Source of the DNA: Imbricaverruca yamaguchii
Lineage: Eukaryota; Arthropoda; Thecostraca; Neoverrucidae
Length of the DNA stretch: 64,000 nucleotides
Reading direction: 5' to 3'
Assembly: GCA_034440575.1 (NCBI GenBank)
Contig: JAOTOL010001435.1
Location: 582,001 to 646,000 of the forward strand
Under the pieces are notes generated by a model. It saw only the letters and a program-made list of their open reading frames with translations, did not search any database and was not told where the DNA came from. Each line of letters starts with the position of its first letter. The first letter of the stretch is position 1. A program made the translations under genes and the position numbers. Shown here piece by piece: positions 35,845 through 50,800 of this stretch.

Positions 35845-38800
35845 TGTGTGCGTGTGTGCGTGTGTGCGTGTGTGCGTATGTGCGTGTGTACGTGCGTGTG
35901 TGTGCATGTGCGCGCGTGTGCGTGTGTGCGCGCGCTTGTGTGCGTACATGAATTTTCACATTCTACATCATTCAGCACGCGCAAGAATCATAGGATGTGG
36001 AACCTTAGCTCCATTCAGTGCGCCTGCGATTAACCACCGTGCAGCCAAATAATAGCGGCGCTGAATTTCAGCCGGAACGGCGGGATAGTGAAACGGCATT
36101 GGAATAACATACATGCTGCCCATGTCCTGCTGACTCTGACCACACACCGGTGGCCGTGACCCCTCACCACCCATCCGACTGACCTTGACCTCGCGCCAGT
36201 CGTGGCGCGTCCAGTAGCCAGTCGGCCAGGTTCTGGTTCTTGTAGGCCAAGCTGCGGAAGTGTCTGCCGCCGTTGACGTTGTACGTTCCGACAGCCACGC
36301 GCAGGGTGCGTGGTGTGCTGTACTCCTCCTGGGCCACACACATGGCGCGCAGGAGGTTCGGCTGAACTGCAAAAAGCATCGACATTCAGCACTGACGAGC
36401 ACCGATTACCTTTGGATATGTATGGCCCAATCGCAAGTACGTCTAACGAAAATCCAGCTTAACATCGTGGCAACAATTAGTTATTTGGGCTTTAGGGCGC
36501 CTCGACCAGAACTGATCATTTGCGCCCATCGTGACATCGTGGCAACAGAATGTAGACAAACGACAGACAATCTGGACGGTGGCATCAAGGTGGGGTGCCA
36601 TCGCCACACCAAGTCCAAAAGCGGAAATCACCTAACGGGAAAAGCATTTCCATTCTACATAAGTTGTGGCTTTTCACTGACTTCACACTATTTAACTGAC
36701 CTGTATCGATTGTACCCAGCGAAAATGACAGTGCAGGGAAGCATACATTTTCACCATCCGTTTCAAGTCCTGCACTGCTTCAGTTTGTCACACATAACAA
36801 AAATGGCGGGGTAAGCTTGCATGGAAGTTGTATATCGATATTTTGTTATTTTAATCGCATGTTTGTTCGAGAGACTTGAAGATTCATAATTGCATCGAAT
36901 GTTGAACCAAAACTGGGGTTGGACACATGGGTCAGCATCAACCGGACGTACATAGTGGCCAGGAGACCTACCATAGAGCATGTTGAGCGGCAGCATCAGT
37001 CGGGCGCGGTCGGCCAGCTCAGAGTTCATGCTGCTGCCCAGCAAAATCACGTCGATAGCTTCCTGTTTGCTGCTGTCTAGCAGATTATTCTGGATGGTGC
37101 GGGACACCGAGCGAGCTCCGTCCATCAGCTGAGGGGCATCATAGGGTCACATCAAACGGAGCATGACGTCACAGCAACGTCGGACGCTTCATGGCCTCAC
37201 ACAGGAGACACTGACCAGCAGAGCAATATTTACAGGGGTCATGACAGTTGACCAGCGCCGAGCCCACAGCTCATCAATAGGTGGGCAAACAACACACGCA
37301 CGAGGAGCGCCAATGGATGGAGAGGTCAACAGAGACCACAATTAGGCCACATGCAACATCGAGAGGTATAATGCTGTATAACAGAAAACACGAACGAACA
37401 GATGACTGGATCTCTATAAATGTGCTCAGAAGGCAGTAATCAGAAAAGCATCTACATAACCGGCCCATGGTGCAATCACAGAGGGAGGTCGCACAGGAAA
37501 GTGGTGACACACCAAGACATATCGGAGTACCACAGGCGGAGGTCACGCATCACAAGGCAATACATCCCAAATGGGTGACAGTACAACGGTGAGCAGGGCC
37601 AACTATCCGCGAGCGAGGTGGGTCATCACAGAGTGGGGCTAACGATCATCGAGTGCCGTCAGCTTAGCATTAAACATCATTCGAAATACCTTTACCTGAA
37701 TTGATCGACACCCAAGAACAGCTTGCACAGTGTGCAATCCGTTGACTCTGCAATGCACAGTCAACCAGAGTTGCATGGCCGGAGCACAACACACACAAAC
37801 ATTACACCGCTTACAGAGACGAATTTGAAGCGTTCGTACCATCTCATGTCTGGATTCTGCCTGGCCACAGGACAGCTTCCACATCAGGACACTGAAAACC
37901 ACACCTACGACCACATTAGCTGAGCTCATCCCACTTCCCAGGAGCATCGTAAGGCGGTTTCCACCGTTATCCACGTGTCAGCAGTGACAGTCTACTCTGG
38001 CCTTGGACCCACCATGTACTGACATCGGACCCAACTTGTTTCCGGATCTGTACCCACCTTGTCCTAACCTTCAGTCCACTTAGCACTGACCTTGGATCCA
38101 CCCTGAAGGGCGCCGGTGCCGGCGTATAGTTTGCTGATCTCGTTGCCATTGTTGATCCACATTTCACGGAAGATCTGCTGAAAGCGTGTCACAGTAGACG
38201 TCTTCTCCAGCAGGTTCAGATAGCGAAGCTGCTCCATCAGCACCTGTGCCAATTGGGACAGCTGCTCCGTCACCACCTATGATGGTTGGGACAGCTGTTT
38301 CATCACAACATGTGCCAATTGGGACAGCTGCTCCGTTACCACCTGGGACAGTCGAAACACCTGTTCCATCATGAACTTACACCCGGGACAGCTGCTCCCT
38401 CAGCATGTACCATACAGTTGGAACAGCTGCTCCATCAGCATGTACCATACAGTTGGAATAGCTGTTCCGTCAGCATGTACCATACAGTTGAAACAGCTGC
38501 TCCGTCAGCATGTACCATACAGTTGGAACAGCTGCTCCATCAGGATGTACCATACAGTTGGAACAGCTGCTCCGTCAGCACCTGCGACTCAGTCGAGACA
38601 GCTTACCATATTCAATACCGCATGCAGAAATGCCAGACACCGCCAATAGAACACCACTGGACAAAGGCCAAGAAATAAGAAGTCCACATTCTGCACAGCT
38701 AGATGTATTTGCCAGAAAAATGCACTGTAATAGACGAGATAGTGGTAGCTACCAGGCCACAAGTGTAACATTCGATGTCTTAATGGTACCAAATTATGCT

Positions 38801-41800
38801 TTGAAAATCGTGTGACGCCATTCGTCTGGTTTAACTATGTTGTGCATTGTTATTTTTGTTCAGAATATAGATACAACTAGAAGTAAACTTGTCAAGTCAG
38901 TCTTCAGATCTACTAGCAGTCCAGATCTACAGCAACAGAAGAGCCGCATCAGTGTCAGCTGCTTTCAACAACCAATGATAACGGAGGTGACGAGCCGACA
39001 CAGTTCGAAGAACATTGGGTTCTTTGGCAACACATTGAACTGTTAAATCACATAGCGTCGCTAACCTTTCACGCCGATTAGTCGCGGGTGCATTCGGTAA
39101 AATGCCGGTTGCGAGATTCGAACCCACAATCTTGCGATCAAGAGTCCAACACCCTAACGACCGAGCTGCCGCGCCCCCTCCTGACACCGTTCGCTACGCC
39201 TTCTTACGTTCAGACTGTTGTCCTGATTCGGAATCGTGCAGTGGAAAGTAATCAATGCGGACATCCACGAGGCAGCATGGTCAAGCAGTCGTTACCTTGA
39301 TGCCGAACAACGAGGGCAACGACGTGGACAGCATGACCACGTGGCTGTTGCCTCGAGGCCAAGCAAGGGCAGCCATAGGATAGGATGAGGATAGGATGGT
39401 CATGCAGTTGTTACATCGACCCTGAACAACGAGGCCAACCACGAGGGCGGCATGTGCATGTGGTTGTTACCTCGAGGCCGATGAACGTCTGCACGCAGTT
39501 GGTCCGGTCCAAACAATCCAGACAGTTAGTGCGAACTGTGCCACACTGGTCACTGCAACAGCAGAGCAACGCCAGTCTCAGCGTCGCCCTAGCGTGGCTA
39601 TCCCAGCCGTCCCGGCGCAAGGCTGCAATGACAATGGGCGGCGACCAAATTCTCTTCAGGACTGGGATTCGTGATTGGACATCCGTGGTCGCAGTTTAAC
39701 ATCATATATACATAACGGAAAACGAACTTTACTTAGTGCTCCGGCATATTTACCTCAACAGTGAATCTGAGTACAAGGGGCAGACACCAGCCCTTTAGGT
39801 GAGGCAGACATCATTTGCAACTTATTGCTTACAGTAGCAAAATTAATACATTACCATTCAAAATATAGTTTTTGTATGAACAATTCAGTGAATCTACTCT
39901 TCAGCATTACTCCCCATTGCACAACCCAAATAGGCTAGCATCGTCCTTCAGCAATCGTCTTCACCTTACCCTGGTGAGAAAACATGTAGAAGACAACGAC
40001 ACGGCCAAAAATAACTCAACCCTGGTCTAAAACATACAGAAGAACTACAGTGTTTTCAACAGCGATCAACATAGACATCATCTTTCCTCAGACATTACCA
40101 AGAGTTGTAGCTCCCAGCCTAAAACATCGCCACACACTACATTCGCTACTACCATCCCACCATGTGCCACTGTCCGGCCCTACATGCCCGTGAAAACGGC
40201 AAACAGCGTTTCTTACATGTACACGTCGTCGCCGCGAGCGAAGAAGAAGCCCTGGTGCAAGAGCGGCTGCTCCAGCTTCTCCTTGAGGGGGGCAAGTGCC
40301 TGAGTGTTGGTGCCACGCACCTGAGCGTGGTAGTCAAACAGAAGGTGTTGTATGTCGTCGTGTTCGGGCAGCGCCTTGTGATGCGTCTGCAACAGTCCGA
40401 CAGGGTAGCATGGCATTAATACACAAGCATGCCAATATCTCCTCCAACATATCGGCATAGCGAAACTTTGTTAGTCAGTTGTTTGGGCTTTAGGGCGCAC
40501 CGAATGCATTGGGCATATAGCGCCCATAACAATACTAGTTACCTACAAGTCGATACATCGCATATTCTAGCAAAGCCTACAAAATAGCAAAATAATGGTA
40601 ACGATAAGAACGCATGTCACGACATAACATAATCGTTTAGCCTGTTCCACTAGGTGCATATATTACAGAGGATACTTCAGGGAGGTAGTAAAAAAGTCGC
40701 CCCAATTGGACATTGTTAGAGTCGTCACCTCAAACTTCGCTGAGTGACATCGGTTGCATCCATCCAAAGCACTAAGCACCTCGCCATAACCGAAACAGGA
40801 GAACAGGATACGACAAACAGATAGGCGGGCGTTGTATGTTATTACCACACAGCAGGTAAGAATGACTTGCGTATATATGCCATATTGTCAAGCAGCACAG
40901 CGCTACTTCGTCTCGCCTATTTCGTGGATTGGTTGGTAGGTACTAGATGACGGCGATGTAGGTGTGGAAGCATATGCTGAGGGTGACGGAGAGGCCTACA
41001 TCATAGGAAGGGGTGACTTCAGGAAGGGTGCTTCAAGAGGTGTAGGTGGATAAGAGGAATTTGGAGGTGGTGGTGGTGTTGCGTAGAGGGACTGGGGGAG
41101 GTTGGAGGACGGATGGGAAGTGGAAGGTGGCAATTAAATGTGGTTGATGTGGTAAGTGGGAAGGGACTGGCTTTGGTGAGGACCGAGCAGTCTTCTTGGT
41201 CCGTTGGGCCTGAATCCACTCCCACTTGCCGATGTTGATCGGGAGGTCTCTGGTTGGATATCAACGCAATCATACGCGGTGGGTGGGACACCGGTGGACT
41301 CGGCGTCGCTTTGCATTCGCTGTCTCTGCATTGGCAGTAACTCAAGTGGTACTTCAAAAACTCGGAGTGCGGTGGGTTGTGAGTTCAGCCCCGACGCCTT
41401 GTTGAGTTGTATATACGGTGTGCCCGTCAAAGTAGATGTGTTTTTTTTTTGTGCAGAGTAAGAAATCCTGGGGTGTGATCTTCCATAGAGGTCCCTGGTC
41501 CCTCTAAACATGATCTTCTTGGTGTGCTTGATTGAGATAACCTTCCTTTCTTTAATACAATTCGGACACGCACGATCGTACGCGGTGTTTGGATCCTGTC
41601 CTTCATAGCAGTTGATACAAAACATTTTCAGAAGAGTAATTTTCGCCAGAATGTTTATTGGAGGAACACCTGCTGCACACGAGGCGGGTACGACAACATT
41701 GGGCAGTGTGCTTAAACCTTTGACACTTGAAGCAACGCATGGGGCTTGGAATAGATTTTCGCACCTTGACCCATACGTAACCCCTTATCTCCGGAGGTAA

Positions 41801-44800
41801 ATCGGTTCTGTTGAAAGTTAGGATGACGTTGCTTTCCGTGATCAGCTCTGCGCCTCTCTTTGCGCTCATTTTCATCGCGGTAATCACTCCGAAGTTTGAA
41901 AGCTCATCGACGATATCTTCCTCGGTTACATCACTCAAGTCAAAGCAATTTGTAATCACCCGCGAGATGTTCTTGTTTTTGTTTTTCGAGGTTCCACAGC
42001 AATTTCTATTGTTTCTTTTTTCGCCATCCTTCCTCACATCATACACAAACTCACACAATGCAAGTGCCATACCTGCCTGCCCTGCTTCAACGAATTTTAC
42101 CTCCAGTACACCTTCCTTCAACTTCCGGCACCCAATAATCTCACCGAATCTGTCACATCCGTCCCTCCCCTGGAATAGGGACACAGACGAAATACTTTTA
42201 TTTCTTCCCCCGAAGACAAGGACACGAGGGCCGGGAGTTCAACCGGTCGGGTGATCCCTATCTCCGCGTAGGTAGCGGTCGATCTGGCCTCTACGAGAGG
42301 GACCAGGAGTATTTTTTGTTTGTTGCAGATGTCATGCAGTGTGCGTTTTTCAACTCCTCGAGGCGCCACACCACACAGGGGCCAACTGCGTGGACGTCTG
42401 ACTATCGCGGATAGGAAGACACCAGGCGCGCGAGGGGCTATATGGGGCGAACGATGCCACTACCAGGTCGGGAGAGAAACTCACCACCCCGACCGGGATC
42501 CAGCGCCATCCACCCCTTGACCCCAGCCGACCAGACACTGGGAAAAAAACCATGCCCCCAGCCCGAGGCGACTCGTCACTTAGCCCGCATGGGGCCATAC
42601 GGACCCGCTCGTCCCTCCAGTATATCGGGACCAGAGGTGTGTTGCTCCCCCGTCACGATTAGCACCGTGCGACGGGGGACCTCAGCTTCCAAGATTCCAT
42701 CAACCCCCGGGTGGGGGTGGGGGCGAGGGGACGCGACTACACCGATAAAACTGAGCTGGCGGGCAGGGCCGAATTATCCTACCTTCTCATAATAGGGAGA
42801 GTCAGTGTTGCATGGTCAGGTGAAAGACATGGATGTTGATATAGGATGGACATTGTATTGGGAGCATATGGGTGGAAGGGCAAATAAGGTGCTCCTAGTC
42901 TGGCCATTCAAAAGTTGACAAGGCAACCACAGCATTTAGTAACGCAATCCCCCGGCCCCACCATCACCACGGAAAGGTGGTGCCTCGTCGGGGGGGGGGG
43001 GGGCAGAGCGAAACGAAATCACAGACAGACAGGATGAAACAGATCAACAGACTGAAGTTGAAACAAGCAGACAGGCTGAAATGGCACCAAATTCAGACAT
43101 GAGGAGTCAAGAACACCAGAAAGTATAAAAAGTGCATGACCGACGTAATGGTAAAACTGAGCCACAAGATTACTGGGCTCAAATGGCATCAACAGAGTTC
43201 AAGGATGCCATGCAATCAAGAGAGACAGACGATTCCCTGGAAACTGGGATCAACACAAAGGCATGCACAAATTAAAACAATACACAACACAGCTAATGAC
43301 AAACCAAAACTCAAACCATACTCGTGCAAATGGCAGCCCCACCCCAAAACACTGAGCAAAGATCAAACCGTGTCCTCCGATCGCGCATCAAGTCCGACTG
43401 TATCCAATGCATGGGCAGATACAGGCAGATCAACTGCATCGCATTATATAAAACACTAGCCCAGTGACCAGCGCAGTGCAAACTTTGTGTTACCAGGATT
43501 AATCTGAATAGCACATTCGGTAGCCATACCTCTGGAGTGGCGAGCCGAGTAACGGGACTGCTCTCGTAAAAAAAGTTTGTGGAGGTCGGAAGAAAGCATC
43601 TTCAAGAGAAGGTTCAAATGGACTGATTTTAGCGAGGCATAATATTCGTGAGATTAGCTACGCTTTATCGGGATGCGGATCGGTTAGATTGTTGCTTTAC
43701 GACGCACTCAGAAGCTGAGGTCATATAATGTCGCCTGCCTCTCACCCTGGCAGGAAGGGCGGACATCGTGAAGAAGCGAGCCCCATACCTCCGACGTGCC
43801 AGACGCTCAGTTTAACCACTGAGCTACCGACGCCCCGGGATACGAATCACAAATACGCAGCTGACAGCAGTGTTGCGCACCTGGAACAGGTTGCTGAGCA
43901 TGGCCTCGTCTGCGCGACTGCCGACCATCGAGCAGCTGAGCAAGTTCAGAATCAGCTGCTGGCCGTAGCGCCGCTTCAGCTGAGCCAGGTGACGACCGAA
44001 CACCGTCGCAGAGCACTTGTCGCCGCGGGTCAGCCGCACCTTGTGGGAGCCTACCTGCAGCAGGGCAGTCATCGGGCCAGGTCAAATCCGGTCACACATC
44101 ATTCAGGGGTCAGACATCAGTCAGGGGTCAGACATCAGTCAGGGGTCAGTCACCAGTGAGGGGTCAGACATTAGTCAGGAGTCAGGCAACAGTCAGGGAC
44201 CAGGCACCAGTCAAGGGTCAGTCATCAGTCAGGGGTCAGGAACCAGTCAGGGGTCAGGCACCACTCAAGAGTTAGACATCAGTCAGGGGTCAGACATCAA
44301 TCAAGGGCAGGGTGGGAATTTTGGGCCTCTCCTGGAGTATGGAGACCTAAGGACATTTTATTCTCCAGGATTGTGACTGCAAATGTTGAACTTTTTTATT
44401 CTCCGAATGAAACGTGCCAATTTATGGATGACATTTTGCTTCCAGGATCTCAGTACAGCTCCAACAATGCAGTTGCAGTTTCCAGTCCATCATACAAATT
44501 AGAAGCCTGGACAACAGAACAGAAGAGTATGGCATAGCAGGTCATAAGGCATGAAATGCAGGTTGCAGTCAATTGCCCAGGAATCATATCATGTTATATC
44601 AGAATACCTACAAGTTTGTGGTGGTTGTTTCGATTGCATTGTGCATGTGTCAAACAAACTATGTCCTGGCTCAGTCTAAGCCCCAATCAAGGCCGAACTC
44701 GCGGGGGTTACTCAGGTAATCGTTGGTGTGCACGATGCCTCCAAATCCGAACGAAACAAAAGCATCGACATAGCATAGAAACAATAGAGAACAAAATAAT

Positions 44801-47800
44801 GTAAATTTCGGAACTAGTTATTACCTCAGCCAATTACTCTCCAGGATATTTTCACACTGGCAAGACGGCGGCCCAGCACAATCACTCTGTAACCACAGAT
44901 GAATCGTCATTCGGCTTGCGCCAATCTCGTCTCATTCTAAATAACAAAGATATGAGGGATTAGGTTTTCGTATGTCTTCAGAATTCTGTCGAAATGACGC
45001 TTCAGAAGGAAATATTGGAATATACCACGATTCTTCTTCATAATTCCGGGAAATACTGGCGTTACACCAAAAAATCTCCATTACGAAACCTCTCGTCTTG
45101 CTGCCATATCTTGCGACCATAGTGGAACTCGAAATATGCACAACGACGTCATATACTCGCATATCGGACCCGAGGTCCTGTTCTCCAGCCGCATTCCAAT
45201 CGGAGACTACCGGAGAACGTAATTCTGGACATCTCAGACAGTTTTAAGTAATTCTGTTAATTTCATGAAATAGAGCATTCAATTTCGAATTGAAATGCAT
45301 AAAATAGCACCAGCTAGCGAACTTCATTGATGGCAGAAGACCTATTTTTGGGAGCCATGTAAATGCATTAAAAAATGCAAAAGACCTTGGGTTACTTTGG
45401 TATGAATTCCACCTCAATTCGCAAAACTACAGTAACCCATCAAGAGAAAAGCATCTGAATAGTAGTTTTATCACTTCAGCAACTGCAGTAACTGTGCATG
45501 TACGGAGTTATTACGTTCTCCGGGCCATTTATGGTCACAATTAGACGTCATTTAAAATAGTTACGAAAAATCTATCATTTCATCATTTGACCACCCTTGG
45601 ATACGGCGCCGTTAGGACAGGACAATATCCGTACTAGAGTAGGAGAATTAACAGATTATTGGGACGGTCTCGCCCGATTCATGTTTTGATCTAGGATAAA
45701 GACAACGTAATTTCATGATTAGGAACATATATCTTCAGTGTATTGATTCCTATATAACTGAAGAAAAAAGGTAACACCGTATTGACGTATGAATTCCTAT
45801 TAAAGGCGACAGGAATTGAGGTCAAGCAGCGGTCTTGAAATTGTGTAAATATTGCAGTCATGTTTACACAGCGACCACTTTGACCGCGCGTTTCGCCTCG
45901 CTGCTTTGTCCCCTTCCCTTTGCGCGAAGATCTTTGTCTCGATTGGTTGGGTATACTCGGGTTGAGACAAAGTTTTGAGAGCTTTCCGGAGAAAAACCTA
46001 GTAAGTGCGAGTGAATTAAGTGGGCGTAATTGAAGTGACTTAGGGTCCAGTAAAGGGGTGTAAGTATGCTTGTAAGTAAGCGGCTTGTACGCTTTTCAGC
46101 AATCATCTTTTTTTGGGGGGCTCCGACACCAGTAGCTTTCTGTTTTTTTTTAGGGGGGGTGGGGTCTGAGGCCATTTTTTTTATTCTCCGACTCCATGGG
46201 CAGGAATATCTTCTTTTTCTTGGAGGGCTCCGATACAATTTTTTTATTCTCCGACTCCAGGTCAGCGAACCACTTTTCCCACGCTGATCAAGGGTCAGTC
46301 ACCAGTCAAGAGTCAGTCATCAGTCAGGGGCCAAGCATCTGTCAGGGGTCAGGGACCAGTCAGGGGTCAGGCACCAGTGAAGGGTCAGTCATCAGTCAGG
46401 GGTCAGGCACCAGTCAGGGGCTAGGCATCAGTCAGGGACTAGGAATCAGTCAGGGGTCAAGCATCAGTCAAGGTCAGGCATCACTCTGGGGTCAAACACC
46501 CGGATCCGGGGACAGATATCGTCTGGACTCCACGGTCACACATCAGTCGGAAGTTGGACATCAGAGTTACGGACTGGACGCAATACATCAGGGGTTAGGC
46601 ATTAGAGTTTAGTCGAGAGCAGACATCAGTGATGGGCCAGACATCACCCAGACATGAGGGTTGCGGTGAGGCATCAAAGTCGGTCGTCAAGACACCGATA
46701 AATGACCGCTCACGTTGCTCACATCGGCCAGTGTAGGTCTGATGACGAGGTGGACCATCCCAGCTACCTAGACGCCAGGCTGGTCCCGGAAAGACCGACC
46801 TCCCCGTTACCTGCACGCCCGGTTGGTCCCAGAAGAGCGGCACCGAGCCGCGAATCTGCAGGTGCGACGCCACCTCGTCATCCAGGTATATCACCTGCTC
46901 CGTCTCGACGAAGTTGGCCACGTGGCCTTCATCGTTGGTGCCGCGCACGTTGAATCTGCAATATTCCCTCGGCATTATGAGAAGCCTACAACAAACAGCA
47001 ACACTTCGCCCCCCCCGATAACTCCGCCCATATCGACGCTGTCCAAGCGCGTTAATTCCTCCTGCAATCGCTGCATCGTTTTTCTCCAGAATATCCTGTG
47101 AGGCTCATACTGCTAATATTCGAGTAGTCAGTACATCGTAGCAACACTTAAAAGCGTGCCGCAAAACACTTCGCTGCTTCCTACAGCCCGACACGAGCCT
47201 GGTGCTGGTCCATACAGACCCGTCACCACTGATCTGGTACCGGCCTACAGACCCGTCACCACTGATCTGGTACCGGCCTACAGACCCGTCACCACTGACC
47301 TGGTACCGCCTACAGACCCGTCACCACTGATCTGGTACCGGCCTACAGACCCGTCACCACTGATCTGGTACCGGCCTACAGACCCGTCACCACTGACCTG
47401 GTACCGGCCCACAGACCATCACCACTGACCTGGTGCCCGCCCGCTCGGCGCTCAAGCGCGACAAGATACAGGCGCGGCCCTGCGTGGCGCCCACGTAGAC
47501 GGTGCGGATCTCCACCGAGCCGCAGATGACGCGCAGCAGCCACTGGCTGCAGTCGACGCCGAACCGCTGCAGGTGAAGATGCAGCTGCTTGTTCCTGCCG
47601 GCGACGGCGCGGCTACCTCAGGAGGGCACCACAGACCGACACCGGCCGCCACAGCTCACTCACGCCGCCCGCTAACGCGACCGCGTGTTGACAGAAGGCA
47701 AACAGCAATTTGCTGACATAACTAGGCGTAATATATTGCATGGAAACCATTGTTTCCATGCAATATATTACTCCATACAATATATTGCAATTAATATAGT

Positions 47801-50800
47801 ATGCCATTGCGCAACCATTGTTGATATTGCATAGAAAACAATCAAGACAAATGCACGGACCATAGAGGAAGTGGGTCACTTCCAGTAGTACTCTTACTGA
47901 GAGTATGCTGCATCATAAGAAGCAGTCCACCTTAAAATATGTATTTACAAAAACAACTTATCATTGTGTAAGCTTTACGGAATCATAGTCAATGCGAAGT
48001 TCAATGTAAATGCATTGATCATTAACCCAAATACCAATACCAATGAGGTAACTTTAGCACAGAGCATAATTTGGCCCGTCCTTAGCGAACCCATATATTC
48101 TGCCGCCTGGTGCACGCGCCCCGATCTTGGTTAGTCACTCACCAGCTGGATATTTCAGCCAGATCCTTAATAGCGAGCATGTGAAGAGACTCGATTCGCT
48201 GTGCCAGGGCGGAGAGGTCATTGTAGGCCAGAGCTCTATCCATTGAGCTGACCAGGTTCTCCTTCTAGTGATTTCATTACACATCCACATCCGTGATCTC
48301 ATAAAAGTGTGATGATTACCAAGTCCGTACGCTGTCAATCTGCGGAGATGTTAGCGAATCTACACAACTCAGCAGTCGAATGCTTCGTAAGGAACCAAAG
48401 TCAGTGCTCACCCCGGTCCGTATTTGCACCATAAGAAGTAGTTGATTCCCCTGTCTGTATCATCACCAGAAACAGCCCATCCCCCTGTCCGTATCCCAAC
48501 CAGCGGCAACAGCCAACACCAGCATGTTCTCTCACCATAAAAAGTAGCTCACTCCACCGTCCGCATCCTTACCAGTACAAGTAGGCGACTCTAGCACGTT
48601 CTCTCACCAGAAAAGCAGCTCACTCCCCTGTCTGTATCCTTACCAGCAGAAGCGGCCAATACTTTCGCATGTCCACTTACCAGCTCACACTCCTGTCGGT
48701 ATCCTTACCAGCAGAAGCAGCCTATCTCCAGCATGATCTCTCACCAGAAGAATCGATTGTCGGTGAGACTTGTGCGCCGACGCCTCTGTTCACACAGAGT
48801 CAGGTCCAGAGGAGTGCCGGTGGGGTTCCATGACAGGTAAAACGTGCCAGCGTTCAGGATCTTCCTGACCTGCGCTTACCAGACGAGATGTTATTGCGGC
48901 ACATCAAGTCACACAGGCGGTGGAATATAAAATATGAGTTACTCAACGTTAGGCCTGCAGCGAAGCATGTACACCCATTTAAATATCATCTAACACTATC
49001 ATGTGGAACCAATACTTCAAATATATTATTGGCTGAAGCTCACAATGAATAGTTCACCCAAATGTTTGACTGGCGTCGCGCAGGTCACTGACCTCGGCGA
49101 CCCGATCGTCGTCGCCAGGATTGTTCTGCAGGGAGACCAGAGTAGTCTGAGTGACGCGGAACACCTCGCTGCCACAAATCTTGCCCATGGACGTGCAGCC
49201 GGTCACCATGGCCAGGTACAGAAGAGTCAGCTGGTCATCTGTAGCACACATGTCGCTGGCCATTACAGTGGGACATGGAGGCACCAGGGAGGGGGCGACA
49301 GACCACGCTACATATATTTCTACGAAATGCCTAAATAATTAGATTGACATGAACTATCTAATATAATTGAGTGATTTGGAAGCTGGATCTCGTTCTGGTG
49401 GATCTCGTTCTGCTACTCTCTCGTTCTGCTGGCGAATAGTTCCGCCGATCTACTGGAATGAACTGTCAGATCTAACGACGCAGCTAGTGTCAATGGGCAA
49501 ATCTACCACTAGTGGGAAATCCAATAGGTCAGTTTCAAGGTGAGGACATAGGCACCTAAATATATTGGAAACTAAGATGTTTTTTTTTCAGGCTTAAGCA
49601 GTATGCAGATATTTAGGATGAGCACCATTTGTGCTCTTCAGCTGCATGCATAGCTTAAATTAATGCATTAGATGAAGCTAACCTCATCTTTCGGTGTGCA
49701 TGACACATGTACAAGGTACAGATTACAATATTGCAATAATGGGTATTGAAATTCTTGCCCAAGGAAGACTTATTTATATTATTAGACCAGCAATCCAACA
49801 CCTTCGTTTATTTATTTCCCTATAAATAGGCAAACAAAATGTTCATCCCTCTTCTCATACGACACAGTATATATCACACATCCAATGCTCCGACTACTCA
49901 CTTTGAATCACAACTCCTCATAGGAGAAATATCAGCTTACAGGCTGAATGCGGAATCAGAATAGGACATGCTGAGGACGGGGAGGGCCGATCAGAGTTGG
50001 AAACACGGCCTTGTCCTGGATATTTGTCGTCTAAAATATCATCCTCTCCAGGAAATTATCTACTCATTTCTTCACACAAAGAACAATGAGTCATTAAAAT
50101 AAGTAGACTCATTGTTGTGTGATAAACACATCCAGAACTGACTGGAAAGTGTCAAGAGAAGACTTTTATGTTATAGACAGAACACATTGATCATTTCCTA
50201 ATTGGAATGTTCCCATCTTTTCCTCTATAAATCCACGATTCAAAAACAAATCCAACGATTGGTTAATCATGCTTCTATTTTCATCACTTGGATGAGGAAT
50301 TTGGATAGTTCTCAATTTAAACCATAAATTGCTTTTGACTCACCAAATTTTAAGTAAATACTCAAGACCTTCATGAAATCTTCTTTGCATCCATACTTAA
50401 GCACTGCATTGACTCTACCTCAACAGATGGTAGACATATTAAATATACACATATGCAAATTATAATGAATATCTAAATACAGAACAGATGAGCATACATA
50501 CTGATACACAATTGAAGAACTCCCAGGCATCCATATGCATCGACGAGTCTGGTGTATTGCTTCTTGATAGCATCAACCTCTTGTGGTTCTGAAAAATAAT
50601 GCATGTGAATTAATACTATTGTAAAGCAGGTTGTAGCTGTGGTGAAAAAGAACACAATTTTGTACCAATGCATTACCAAGTCAATATGTCATCAATGTCA
50701 AGAGGCTGAACAATGGTATACATTTGTGATGCCTGTTCTAACTAATTCAGATAAAGCATCTGGGGACAGGCTAGTACAGACATACAACGCACATACGTCC

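Noticed and set aside
48135..48338. A possible extra synaptojanin exon ([20 protein letters not shown]).
   Set aside because: Exons 4 and 5 already join in phase and cover the conserved sequence; the segment reads as a tRNA-derived SINE.
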